Assembly: GCF_008806375.1 (NCBI RefSeq)
Contig: NZ_WAAT01000025.1
Coordinates: 1 to 64,000, forward strand
Reading direction: 5' to 3'
DNA from: Pseudotamlana haliotis
GTDB taxonomy: Bacteria; Bacteroidota; Bacteroidia; Flavobacteriales; Flavobacteriaceae
Length of the DNA stretch: 64,000 nucleotides
Shown piece by piece: positions 51,827 to 59,899 of the stretch; position 1 is the stretch's first letter, and each line of letters opens with the position of its first letter. The notes below the pieces were generated by a model that saw nothing but the letters and a program-made list of their open reading frames with translations, searched no databases and was not told the origin of the DNA. A program made the translations under genes and the position numbers.

Positions 51827-53652
51827 TGGAGTATTTAAAAAAACTTTCTCAATTTATAAAACCGTACAAAAAGTACGGTTTTTTAAATATATTCTTTAAC
51901 ATCTTATATGCCTTGTTTAGCACTTTGGCCATGGTCGCTTTAATGCCCATGATAAGTGTGCTCTTTGGAGAAACTGAAAGATTAACGATTAAACCAAAGT
52001 ACCAAGGCTTTAAACACCTCAAAGATTACGGGCAAGATTATTTAAATTATTTTGTAACCACAACCAACGCGAGCGAAGGCCCAGAACGCACTTTGCTCTA
52101 CATGATCATTTTAATTATCAGCCTGTTTCTACTTAAGAACATCTTTAACTATTTAGCACTTTTTTCTATTACTTTCCTTCGGAATGGTGTTCTGCAAGAC
52201 ATGCGTAATGCCATCTATGACAAAGTCATTACTTTACCTATTTCTTATTATTCCGAAAAGAAAAAAGGGGATATTATCGCCCGTATTTCAGGCGATGTAA
52301 ACGAGGTGAAAAATTCGTTGTTGGCTATTTTAGAACTTATCATAAAAGAGCCTTTAACTATTGTTTTTGCTATTGTCACTATGTTTACGCTTTCAGCAAA
52401 ACTCACCATTTTTGTGTTTATCTTCATTCCTATAGCCGGGTTTATTATCTCGAGAATAGGAAAAAGCCTAAAACGAAAATCAGGACAGGTACAAGCTGAA
52501 CAAGGGGTTTTTATTTCTACTTTAGAAGAAACCTTAAGCGGACTGAAAGTCATTAAAGGCTTTAATGCTGAAGGTAAATTCAACAGGAAATTTCAAGAAT
52601 CTACGAATCGTTTTTATCATTATTCGAATACCCTTTTAAACCGACAAAATTTAGCTTCACCTACTAGTGAATTTCTAGGTATTGTGACCATAGCGGCCTT
52701 ACTTTGGTACGGCGGAAGCATGGTTTTAATAGAAAAAACACTTACAGGTGGTGCTTTTATCACCTATATGGCTTTAGCTTATCAAATTTTAACACCCGCC
52801 AAAGCCATTAGTAAAGCGAGTTACAAAGTGAAAGCTGGAAACGCCGCTGCCGATCGTGTTTTAGAGGTTTTACACACTCCTTCTTCTTTGGAAGATAAGC
52901 CTGATGCTATCGTGAAAGAAGATTTTACAACTAGTATTGACATCAATAACATTTCTTTCAAATACGAAGACGAACTGGTCTTAAAGAATTTTTCAATACA
53001 AGTTCCTAAAGGAAAAACCGTGGCGCTTGTTGGTCAATCTGGAAGTGGAAAAAGCACCATTGCCAATCTAGTGACGCGTTTCTACGATGTGAACTCCGGA
53101 AACATTTCTATCGATGGTACAGATATACGTGATTTAACCAAACATTCGCTTCGCGATTTAATGGGGCTAGTCACACAAGATTCTATCCTGTTTAATGATT
53201 CTATTAAAAACAATTTACTAATAGGAAGAGCTAACGCCACAGATGCTGAAATTATTGACGCCTTAAAAATTGCTAACGCCTGGGAGTTTGTTAAAGACCT
53301 TCCTCAAGGTATTGAAACCAATATTGGTGATTCTGGAAATAAACTTTCTGGCGGACAAAAACAACGCTTGAGTATTGCACGCGCCGTGCTAAAAAACCCT
53401 CCAATCATGATATTAGATGAGGCTACCTCAGCCTTAGATACCGAAAGCGAGCGCTTGGTTCAAGATGCGCTTGATAAAATGATGCAAAACAGAACCTCTA
53501 TAGTTATTGCACACCGTCTTTCAACCATACAAAAGGCTGATCAAATCATTGTTTTAAACAAAGGGGAAATCGTAGAACAAGGAAAACACAGCGAGCTTTT
53601 AGACAAAAAAGGAATCTACCATAAGCTAGTTGCCATGCAAAGTCTGGCATAA
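51826..53652 (+). CDS. MsbA-like ABC exporter, fused permease and ATPase
   Basis: A 608-residue half-transporter for lipid or drug export. Residues 1-330 form the six-helix ABC membrane domain, and the C-terminal ATPase has Walker A GQSGSGKST near residue 400, signature LSGGQKQRLSIARAVL and Walker B IMILDEATSALD, then IAHRLST. An insertion of about 35 residues after the first helix (ETERLTIKPKYQGFKHLKDYGQDY) is commonly seen in MsbA relatives of this phylum. It is translationally coupled to the phosphohexomutase. The substrate is unknown; lipid A-type lipid is a reasonable guess. Confidence 0.9.
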   Translation: MEYLKKLSQFIKPYKKYGFLNIFFNILYALFSTLAMVALMPMISVLFGETERLTIKPKYQGFKHLKDYGQDYLNYFVTTTNASEGPERTLLYMIILIISLFLLKNIFNYLALFSITFLRNGVLQDMRNAIYDKVITLPISYYSEKKKGDIIARISGDVNEVKNSLLAILELIIKEPLTIVFAIVTMFTLSAKLTIFVFIFIPIAGFIISRIGKSLKRKSGQVQAEQGVFISTLEETLSGLKVIKGFNAEGKFNRKFQESTNRFYHYSNTLLNRQNLASPTSEFLGIVTIAALLWYGGSMVLIEKTLTGGAFITYMALAYQILTPAKAISKASYKVKAGNAAADRVLEVLHTPSSLEDKPDAIVKEDFTTSIDINNISFKYEDELVLKNFSIQVPKGKTVALVGQSGSGKSTIANLVTRFYDVNSGNISIDGTDIRDLTKHSLRDLMGLVTQDSILFNDSIKNNLLIGRANATDAEIIDALKIANAWEFVKDLPQGIETNIGDSGNKLSGGQKQRLSIARAVLKNPPIMILDEATSALDTESERLVQDALDKMMQNRTSIVIAHRLSTIQKADQIIVLNKGEIVEQGKHSELLDKKGIYHKLVAMQSLA

Positions 53653-54066
53653 AAAAAGAACCTAACTTAATAATGTTAAAAAAGATAGAGATTTGGGCTT
53701 CTATCCTTTTTTCTATGTTATTGATAGACATGGGGACATCTAACAATAATAAGTTAGGTTCTGAAGTAAAAGTAAATGACAAAACTTTATTTCGCAAGAA
53801 AAACGACACTTAATCGTTTGTTATATGCACTTTACCGACAAAACCACTACAAAACACCTGTCTACCAATACTTTACATTTATCAGGTATTATACGGATAG
53901 TACACGCTTCATCATATCTTAATAAGTTTGTATAACCAACACATATTCCTGTACCGCAGCGCTCCTTTTTCATAGAAAAATAAAAACATAATAGAACATT
54001 CCAATAAGTTTAAATCTTTTACTAACTTGCTTTTCAATAATAATTAAAAATAGATTAAAATTACAA
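53653..54066. other. Gap between the ABC exporter and the SDR gene
   Basis: It holds a 13-bp perfect inverted repeat (AGAACCTAACTTA at 53657-53669, TAAGTTAGGTTCT at 53750-53762) enclosing the start of a 46-codon frame. The remaining 250 nt are AT-rich, and I see no gene, RNA or clear promoter in them. Confidence 0.6.
53673..53813 (+). CDS. Possible 46-residue small membrane peptide
   Basis: A short frame beginning ATG gives MLKKIEIWASILFSMLLIDM, a basic start and a hydrophobic helix, followed by a polar, basic tail (LGSEVKVNDKTLFRKKNDT). It starts 20 nt after the exporter gene. The pattern of charged start, helix and tail is that of a small membrane peptide, but no homology is recognised and AT-rich DNA yields such frames by chance. 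The inverted repeat around it may mean it is part of a small element. Confidence 0.25.
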   Translation: MLKKIEIWASILFSMLLIDMGTSNNNKLGSEVKVNDKTLFRKKNDT

Positions 54067-54921
54067 ATGGATATTAAAGAAAAAGTGTGGTTCATCACTG
54101 GTGTTTCATCGGGTTTAGGAAAACAATTAGCAAAAGAAGTATTATCAAAAGGAGAAATTGTTGTTGGTACTTTTAGAAAACAAGAACAAGTAGAAGCATT
54201 TAACAGTGAAGTCCCAGGGAAATCTTTTGGTGTCCTTATTGATGTAGCCTCAAACGATATGATTATTGATGGCGTAAAATCAATTTTAGATAAATTTGGT
54301 AAAGTTGATGTTTTGGTAAATAATGCTGGATACGGCGTTATGGGAAGCGTAGAAGAAGTTTCAGACGAAGAAGTAAAAAGACAGTTTGACGTTAATGTTT
54401 TTGGTGTTTTAACGACTATTCGTGAATTATTACCATCAATGCGTGCCCGTAAATCTGGTCATATTATTAATATCACTTCAATTGCTGGTCGTATTGGTTC
54501 TCAAGGTTTAGGCATTTACAACGGTTCTAAATTTGCTTTAGAAGGTATTGGTGAAGCCCTTGCTGCTGAATTAAAACCTTTAAACATTAAAGTGACTAAC
54601 GTAGAGCCAGGACCATTCCGTACTGAGTGGGCTGGAAGTTCTGCTGATTATGAGAATACAAAAATCAAGGATTACGAAAGTACTGTAGGTGAGCGTATCA
54701 CGTCTCTTCAAAAATTAAGCGGAAACCAACCTGGTGACCCTGAAAAAGCAGCTGATGCTATATATAAATTAGCGCAACTAGAAGAAGCGCCTGTACATTT
54801 ACCTTTAGGAAAAATCGCTTATGAAGTTTTTGATAAAGTCAATAACGGACTTATTGAAGAACTTGCCAAGTTTGAGCATTTAGGAAAAGAATGTGACTTT
54901 GATAATAATTATTACGTATAA
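54067..54921 (+). CDS. Short-chain dehydrogenase/reductase
   Basis: A 284-residue NAD(P)-dependent oxidoreductase of the classical SDR family. The cofactor-binding motif is TGVSSGLG (11-18), NNAG is at 86-89 and the catalytic Ser138, Tyr151 and Lys155 (YNGSK) are intact. The length, C-terminal half and ADAIYKLAQLEEAPVHLPLG stretch resemble the oxidoreductases annotated as YjgI/retinol-dehydrogenase-like. Substrate unknown. It is alone in its transcription unit and followed by a strong terminator. Confidence 0.92.
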   Translation: MDIKEKVWFITGVSSGLGKQLAKEVLSKGEIVVGTFRKQEQVEAFNSEVPGKSFGVLIDVASNDMIIDGVKSILDKFGKVDVLVNNAGYGVMGSVEEVSDEEVKRQFDVNVFGVLTTIRELLPSMRARKSGHIINITSIAGRIGSQGLGIYNGSKFALEGIGEALAAELKPLNIKVTNVEPGPFRTEWAGSSADYENTKIKDYESTVGERITSLQKLSGNQPGDPEKAADAIYKLAQLEEAPVHLPLGKIAYEVFDKVNNGLIEELAKFEHLGKECDFDNNYYV

Positions 54922-54950
54922 TTGAACTATCAGTTCTCTATATAATTCAG

Positions 54951-54977
54951 AAAAACCGTCTTTTAGACGGTTTTTTT
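54951..54977 (+). terminator. Intrinsic terminator after the SDR gene
   Basis: AAAAACCGTCT pairs with AGACGGTTTTT around a TTT loop, with a T-run. Confidence 0.9.
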
Positions 54978-55101
54978 ATGGGCTAATATTTCAGTCTCCG
55001 TATTAATACCATTTTAACCATCAACTAAGTTTTTAATCAAAAAGCACCAACCCCATTAAACTTTCAGTAATTTTAAAAGTCTAAGTAATAAATAGCCATT
55101 C

Positions 55102-55644
55102 GTGACAGACGAAACGATACTTTTAGAACAACTCAAATCTGAAAACCAAAAAGAACAGGCCTTTAAAGTTTTACTAAACTTATACAAGGAACGTTTGTAT
55201 TGGCACATTCGTAATATCGTAAAGTCTCATGATGATGCTGATGACGTACTTCAAAACACCTTTATAAAGGTTTATAAAAACATAGCAGGTTTTAAAGGTG
55301 ATAGCAAACTATACTCTTGGATGTACCGTATTGCCACCAACGAATCGTTAAGTTTTTTGAGTAAAAAGGCTAAACAATTACAAATCACCAACGAAGAGCT
55401 GCAAAATACAACCATAAATAATTTAGCTTCTGATGTTTATTTTGAAGGCGATCATATTAAATTAAAATTACAACAAGCCATTGCAAGCTTACCTGAAAAA
55501 CAGCAATTGGTATTTAATATGAAGTATTTTGAAGACATAAAATATAAAGATATGGCAGAGATTTTAGAAACTAGTGAAGGGGCTTTAAAAGCATCATACC
55601 ACATTGCAGTGAAAAAAATTGAATCTTATCTCACCCAAGATTAA
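55102..55644 (+). CDS. ECF sigma factor, RNA polymerase sigma-70 family
   Basis: A 180-residue ECF sigma factor starting with GTG. The opening TDETILLEQLKSENQKEQAFKVLL is the usual one for this subgroup, which supports the GTG. Region 2 (WHIRNIVKSHDDADDVLQNTFIKVYKNIAGF, about 32-62) and region 4 (SLPEKQQLVFNMKYFEDIKYKDMAEILETSEGALKASYHIAVKKIE, about 130-175) are complete. Two downstream genes, an anti-sigma-like membrane protein and a Spy-like secreted protein, form the rest of the operon and probably a signalling unit. Confidence 0.93.
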   Translation: MTDETILLEQLKSENQKEQAFKVLLNLYKERLYWHIRNIVKSHDDADDVLQNTFIKVYKNIAGFKGDSKLYSWMYRIATNESLSFLSKKAKQLQITNEELQNTTINNLASDVYFEGDHIKLKLQQAIASLPEKQQLVFNMKYFEDIKYKDMAEILETSEGALKASYHIAVKKIESYLTQD

Positions 55645-55677
55645 ACCTTTACAAAAAAACAGAGTCTTATAAATAAG

Positions 55678-56187
55678 ATGAAAACAAATAAGTTACATAA
55701 CGATAAATCTACTGGCTTTAAAGTTCCTGAAGGCTATTTTGATGCGCTTGATGATAAAATCATGAGTCAAATCAAAAACGCTTCTCCTTTAAATGCTGTA
55801 ATGGAAAGTGGCTTTGAAATTCCTAAAGACTATTTCAATACCGTTGAAGATAACATTTTAGCTGGTATTGAAAAACAGGAAAAACAAACACCTGTTATAC
55901 CTCTTTTTAGTAAGAAAACAATTCTATTTGCATCGAGTATTGCTGCTTCCGTATTACTTTTATTTAATCTGTCTGTTTTTGAAAACAAACCAACTTTTGA
56001 TAGTTTAGATACACAAACTGTTGAAAATTATATTTTGAATGAAAAAATAAGCACTTCTGAATTGGCTTCACTTTTTTCTGATGAAGAATTAGACGAAAGC
56101 ATATTTTCTGAATCTGATATTGATGATGAGCATATTGAAGACTATTTATTGAATTATGCTAATATTGAAAATTTAATAACTGAATAA
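55678..56187 (+). CDS. Anti-sigma-factor-like membrane protein
   Basis: A 169-residue protein with one membrane helix near residues 80-98 (TILFASSIAASVLLLFNLSVF). The N-terminal cytoplasmic part holds two similar phrases, FKVPEGYFDALDDKIMSQI and FEIPKDYFNTVEDNILAGI, which resemble repeats seen in Bacteroidota proteins beside ECF sigma genes. The C-terminal part is very acidic (SDEELDESIFSESDIDDEHIEDY). It follows the sigma gene by 33 nt. Sigma binding is inferred from place and layout. Confidence 0.75.
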   Translation: MKTNKLHNDKSTGFKVPEGYFDALDDKIMSQIKNASPLNAVMESGFEIPKDYFNTVEDNILAGIEKQEKQTPVIPLFSKKTILFASSIAASVLLLFNLSVFENKPTFDSLDTQTVENYILNEKISTSELASLFSDEELDESIFSESDIDDEHIEDYLLNYANIENLITE

Positions 56188-56190
56188 CTT

Positions 56191-56631
56191 ATGAAAAAAT
56201 CACTCCTTATACTTCTTTTATTTTCATCGTTAACGGTGTTCGCTCAGAAAAACAAAAGAGACCACATCAAAGCCCTAAAAGTGGCTTATATTACCGAAAA
56301 GTTAGACCTCACTTCTAAAGAAGCGCAAGGTTTCTGGCCAGTTTATAATACTTACGAAGACAAAACGAACCAAATTAAACACGAAGAAATACGCAAAATC
56401 AGACGTGAGATTAAATCAAATTTCGAGTCTATGACCGATGCCGAAGCAAAAGCTTTAATCACGAATCTCAATGACGCTGAAATAAAACTGCATCAGCTTC
56501 GTATGGATTTTGCAAATGACTTACTAGACATTCTTCCGCCTAAAAAAATCATCTTACTGAAAGTATCAGAAGAAGAGTTTAAGCGTAAAATGTTTGAAGA
56601 ATATAAAAAACGAAGAAAAGAAAAGCCTTAA
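56191..56631 (+). CDS. Spy-like periplasmic protein of the ECF operon
   Basis: A 146-residue exported protein: signal peptide MKKSLLILLLFSSLTVFA, then long charged helices. The phrase KLDLTSKEAQGFWPVYNTYEDK matches the LTxxQ motif of the Spy/CpxP class, and sigma-operon members in this phylum are often labelled sensors of ECF-type sigma factors. Such proteins act as periplasmic chaperones or stress sensors. It starts 3 nt after the anti-sigma-like gene and overlaps the converging YCF48-like gene by 4 nt. Confidence 0.8.
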   Translation: MKKSLLILLLFSSLTVFAQKNKRDHIKALKVAYITEKLDLTSKEAQGFWPVYNTYEDKTNQIKHEEIRKIRREIKSNFESMTDAEAKALITNLNDAEIKLHQLRMDFANDLLDILPPKKIILLKVSEEEFKRKMFEEYKKRRKEKP

Positions 56632-57776
56632 TTCAGGCTATCTTTAAAGGTTAGTTTAGAAATTTTCCCAGCTCCTGTACCATAAGCTACAGAATCGTTT
56701 AAAAAACGTAAAGAGTAAAAACCAGCTTCGGTAACCTCTTTCCAAGTGCTACCTGAGTTTGTACTATAATAAATACCTTTAGCACTTGAGGCCACCAAGG
56801 CTTTACCACCTGCTCTAGGTACATAACGCACACAACTGCTATATCCCGGATTTTGATGTTGCGCGACTAAAGTCCAAGTTTTACCACCATCTGTAGTACG
56901 AATTTTATTTGCAGCATTGCCTTCTGGCTTGGTATAATCACCACCAATAGCAAAACCATTCAACTCATCGTAAAAATCTATAGAGTAGATGCCTTCGGTT
57001 TCTTCAGCACTCGCTATATCTGTTTTAGTTACCGACCAAGTTTTACCACGGTCTGCTGTGTAATAGATGTTTCCGTGTGTAGTACCAAACCATGCTTTAT
57101 CGCCTAAGGTCTTAATATTGGTATTACTGGCTGCAAAAGCTCCCTCGCCTATTTCGGCTTCAGGTAACTGCGAACAATCTAACTTTTTCCAAGTTGAACC
57201 TCCATCTCTGGTGATAATCACCGACATGCAACCATCAACACTATCACCTATCGCAATCCCTTCTTGGTCATCCCAAAAGGTCATGGCATCATAAAATACG
57301 CCTTCGCCTGCTTCTTGATACACTAAAACCATACTTCCGTTATCTCCTGTTTTGTAAAGTAAAGCCGGACTTTCAGTAGTCAACATAAAAAAATCATGCG
57401 CTGTATGTGCTGTAGCTCTAAAGTTCAAAGTCGTGTTTTCACGAGTCATGGTTGAGGTCTGCCACATACCTGTTTTTAAACTATTCATACCAAAAACACC
57501 ATTATTTGCAGCAAAGGCTAAGCTTTTATCTTTTAAAATTTCTATCGTTCGGATACTGTAATCTGCATCACGAAATATACCTTCTACCTGAACGATATTC
57601 ACATCTTTAAGGATTATAGGGGCTTCAATATGAATATCTGAAACTGTCAAACTATCTTCATGAATGGCTGCAGGCATTCCATCAGGAGATTCAATCGAGG
57701 TTTCAACAGGGCGTTTATTTTCTTCTTTACAATTAAAAAGAACCAGTAATAAAGCGAATAGGCTAAAATATTTCAT
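56628..57776 (-). CDS. YCF48/BNR-like beta-propeller lipoprotein
   Basis: A 382-residue lipoprotein (lipobox LFNC, Cys16). Its Asp-box repeats (ITRDGGSTWKKL, YTADRGKTWSVT, TTDGGKTWTLV, STNSGSTWKEV) each mark one blade of a beta-propeller of the photosystem-assembly Ycf48/sortilin type. The last strand reads KISKLTFK. Such proteins commonly help assemble or bind other membrane proteins; an oxidoreductase label seen in databases for related sequences has no visible active site here. It stands alone, divergent from the RsmB-like gene. Confidence 0.85.
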   Translation of the reverse strand: MKYFSLFALLLVLFNCKEENKRPVETSIESPDGMPAAIHEDSLTVSDIHIEAPIILKDVNIVQVEGIFRDADYSIRTIEILKDKSLAFAANNGVFGMNSLKTGMWQTSTMTRENTTLNFRATAHTAHDFFMLTTESPALLYKTGDNGSMVLVYQEAGEGVFYDAMTFWDDQEGIAIGDSVDGCMSVIITRDGGSTWKKLDCSQLPEAEIGEGAFAASNTNIKTLGDKAWFGTTHGNIYYTADRGKTWSVTKTDIASAEETEGIYSIDFYDELNGFAIGGDYTKPEGNAANKIRTTDGGKTWTLVAQHQNPGYSSCVRYVPRAGGKALVASSAKGIYYSTNSGSTWKEVTEAGFYSLRFLNDSVAYGTGAGKISKLTFKDSLN

Positions 57777-57949
57777 CTATAAAAATTTTGAGTAAAAATA
57801 GGGAAGCTTGGCTTAAGATTAAAATATACACATGGAAATAACAACCGGATATAGACAAGTTAAATCATCCTTGAATTTTTAAAACCGAAACACTAGCACA
57901 ATTAAATACAGTTAAAATTAAAAAAGTCGTGAATTCGTAGCAATTAATG

Positions 57950-57957
57950 TAACTTTG
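57950..57957 (+). promoter_or_regulatory. -7 promoter box TAACTTTG of the RsmB-like gene
   Basis: TAACTTTG matches TAnnTTTG. A TTG inside it (57955-57957) would be the start codon if the open frame were taken to its end, which is implausible and supports the ATG at 57979. Confidence 0.6.
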
Positions 57958-57978
57958 CAGCCTTATTATTTTTATACC

Positions 57979-59193
57979 ATGCGATTACACAGAAATTTAT
58001 GCTTTGCCGTTATTGATGGCTTAACCCTAATCTTTAACGAAGGAAAGTACGCCGATAAGGTGATACAGCAACTTTTAAAACGTGATAAACGTTGGGGCGC
58101 TCGCGACAGAGGTTTTGTTGCTGAAACGACTTACGATATTGTACGTTGGAAGCGTTTATACGCTGAAATTGCAGAGGTAAAAGAGCCTTTTGACAGAGAC
58201 AACCTTTGGCGCATGTTTGCGGTTTGGGCCACTTTAAAAGGGATTACTTTACCGGATTGGAAATATTTTGAAAATACCCCTACTCGAAAAATAAAAGGTC
58301 GCTTTGATGAACTTTCTCAAACTAGAAAACTCAAAGAATCTATTCCTGATTGGATGGATGAAGTGGGTGAAAAAGAATTAAGTGCTGATTTCTGGTCTAA
58401 AGAAATGGCTGCCCTTAATGAGCAAGCCGATGTGATTTTAAGAGTAAACACCCTTAAAACAACCAAGGAAAAACTACAATCTGAATTATTCGATTTAAAT
58501 ATTGAAACAGAATTTATAAAAGGTTATCCAAGCGCCTTGAAACTTCGTGAACGTGCTAATGTGTTCTCTACGGAAGCTTTTAAAAACGGACACTTTGAAG
58601 TTCAAGATGCCTCATCACAATTAGTGGCTGAATTTGCAAACGTACAACCAGGCATGCGTGTGGTAGATACTTGTGCGGGAGCTGGCGGAAAAACGTTGCA
58701 CCTTGCTGCGTTAATGGAAAACAAAGGACAAATTATTGCTATGGATATTTATGCGAATAAGCTGCATGAATTAAAACGTAGGGCCAAACGTGCCGGCGCA
58801 CACAATATCGAGCCTCGTGCTATTGATTCTACAAAAGTGATTAAAAAACTTTACGATAAAGCAGACCGTGTGGTAATTGATGCCCCGTGTTCTGGTTTAG
58901 GTGTTTTACGTAGAAATCCTGATGCGAAATGGAAACTGCAACCTGAGTTTCTTGATAAAATAAGAAAAACACAACAGGAGATTTTACAACAGTATTCTCG
59001 CATGGTGAAAGCTGGCGGACAAATGGTTTATGCCACGTGCTCAGTTTTACCTTCTGAAAATCAGCTACAAGTAGCGAGTTTCTTAAAATCTGAAGCTGGA
59101 GCTAACTTCACGCTTTTAAAAGACAAAAAAGTATCCGCTCACAAATCTGGGTTTGATGGTTTTTATATGGCACTTTTAGAAAGAAAGGCATAG
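57979..59193 (+). CDS. rsmB: RsmB-like RNA cytosine-5 methyltransferase (NOL1/NOP2/Sun family)
   Basis: A 404-residue SAM-dependent enzyme that would methylate a cytosine in 16S rRNA. The start ATG at 57979 is chosen because the upstream TTG lies in the promoter. The N-terminal region is NusB-like and helical (about 1-150). The catalytic domain has the SAM motif DTCAGAGGKTLHLA, the DAPCSGLGVLRRNPD motif with its conserved Cys, and the catalytic Cys in ATCSVLPSENQ. Family naming (RsmB or RsmF) is uncertain from sequence alone. Confidence 0.88.
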   Translation: MRLHRNLCFAVIDGLTLIFNEGKYADKVIQQLLKRDKRWGARDRGFVAETTYDIVRWKRLYAEIAEVKEPFDRDNLWRMFAVWATLKGITLPDWKYFENTPTRKIKGRFDELSQTRKLKESIPDWMDEVGEKELSADFWSKEMAALNEQADVILRVNTLKTTKEKLQSELFDLNIETEFIKGYPSALKLRERANVFSTEAFKNGHFEVQDASSQLVAEFANVQPGMRVVDTCAGAGGKTLHLAALMENKGQIIAMDIYANKLHELKRRAKRAGAHNIEPRAIDSTKVIKKLYDKADRVVIDAPCSGLGVLRRNPDAKWKLQPEFLDKIRKTQQEILQQYSRMVKAGGQMVYATCSVLPSENQLQVASFLKSEAGANFTLLKDKKVSAHKSGFDGFYMALLERKA

Positions 59194-59220
59194 TTTTTCT
59201 TTAAAAATATACTTATTTTA

Positions 59221-59357
59221 AATGAGGCTGTCTAAAAAGTAAGTTTACCGTCAACCTGAATTTATTTCAGGTTCTCATAATGATTGATTTTCAATATGAT
59301 GAGATTCTGAAATAAATTCAGAATGACGAATTTCAACACTTTTTAGACAGCCTCATT
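59221..59357. repeat. Nested inverted-repeat element
   Basis: A perfect 20-bp inverted repeat (AATGAGGCTGTCTAAAAAGT at 59221-59240, its complement at 59338-59357) encloses a perfect 14-bp one (TGAATTTATTTCAG at 59257-59270, CTGAAATAAATTCA at 59307-59320). The whole resembles a small non-coding mobile element, or a fragment of one, carrying its own internal palindrome. A weak relative of the inner arm lies near 43288-43376. Confidence 0.8.
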
Positions 59358-59432
59358 TATTTTATTAATTCTACTTTGTAATAATTACAAACTGTGAAAC
59401 GGATTAATAAAAATTACTGTATTAACGAAAAA

Positions 59433-59465
59433 AGACCCTTCAGGTTTTAAAAACTTGAAGGGTCT
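59433..59465 (-). terminator. Hairpin with T-run on the minus strand
   Basis: AGACCCTTC pairs with GAAGGGTCT around an A/T-rich loop that extends the stem. On the minus strand it is followed by TTTTTT, so it would stop transcription towards lower coordinates. No minus-strand gene lies upstream. Confidence 0.6.
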
Positions 59466-59489
59466 GTAGTCACTGAGATTACGATGGAA

Positions 59490-59530
59490 AATGTATTAAT
59501 CTTAGTTAATAAGGATTAATACATTTTTTT
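59490..59530 (+). terminator. Hairpin with T-run on the plus strand
   Basis: A perfect 12-bp stem (AATGTATTAATC, then GATTAATACATT) is followed by T at 59526-59530 (the last stem bases are also T). It would stop plus-strand transcripts coming from the RsmB-like gene or from a non-coding unit. Confidence 0.65.
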
Positions 59531-59589
59531 ACATAAACACAACTTTTTGAAAATACTTTCCAAAATCAAAACCACACCAAAACACAACG

Positions 59590-59758
59590 ATCGACTTAGC
59601 AAGCACGCCCGCGTTAGCGATTGTAGCGGCATCCTTTTTAAATTTTAAGAACGTGATTTTTGTTTTAACACCAAACCACTAATAGAACGACTTCTTTAAA
59701 TTTTAATCGAAATAATTTAAAAAGATATAGCGGAAAGCGCGACCCTTGGGTAACGCCC
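59590..59758. repeat. Inverted GC-rich structured stretch before purL
   Basis: Two GC-rich patches (59602-59632 with CGCCCGCGTTAGCG, and 59727-59758 with TAGCGGAAAGCGCGACCC) are joined by AT-rich DNA holding ATCCTTTTTAAATT (59631-59644) and AATTTAAAAAGAT (59714-59726), complementary apart from one inserted base. Both arms resemble phrases I recall as common between genes in Flavobacteriaceae. Function unknown. Confidence 0.55.
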
Positions 59759-59858
59759 AAACATTAATAATTATTTTGTTTTTTGTTTGTTTAAAACCTT
59801 GTAAATAACTCGGAAATTCTGGTGTTATATTTTTAGATGAAATTCCACTAAAAAGCAG

Positions 59859-59866
59859 TAAATTTG
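59859..59866 (+). promoter_or_regulatory. -7 promoter box TAAATTTG of purL
   Basis: TAAATTTG matches TAnnTTTG and lies 33 nt before the purL ATG. Confidence 0.6.
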
Positions 59867-59899
59867 TGCTTTCTTTTTAACAATACAAATTAAGATATA

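Larger units (their letters stand above)
59194..59899. other. 706-nt gene-free stretch before purL
   Basis: It contains a nested inverted repeat (59221-59357), two strong hairpins (59433-59465 and 59490-59530), a GC-rich structured stretch (about 59590-59758) and the purL promoter. No open frame of substance is present, and no tRNA was recognised. Confidence 0.7.

Noticed and set aside
53546-53809. 87-codon minus-strand frame at the end of the ABC exporter gene
   Set aside because: It overlaps the exporter's C-terminus antisense and shows no family; the plus-strand 46-codon frame explains the hydrophobic part as well.
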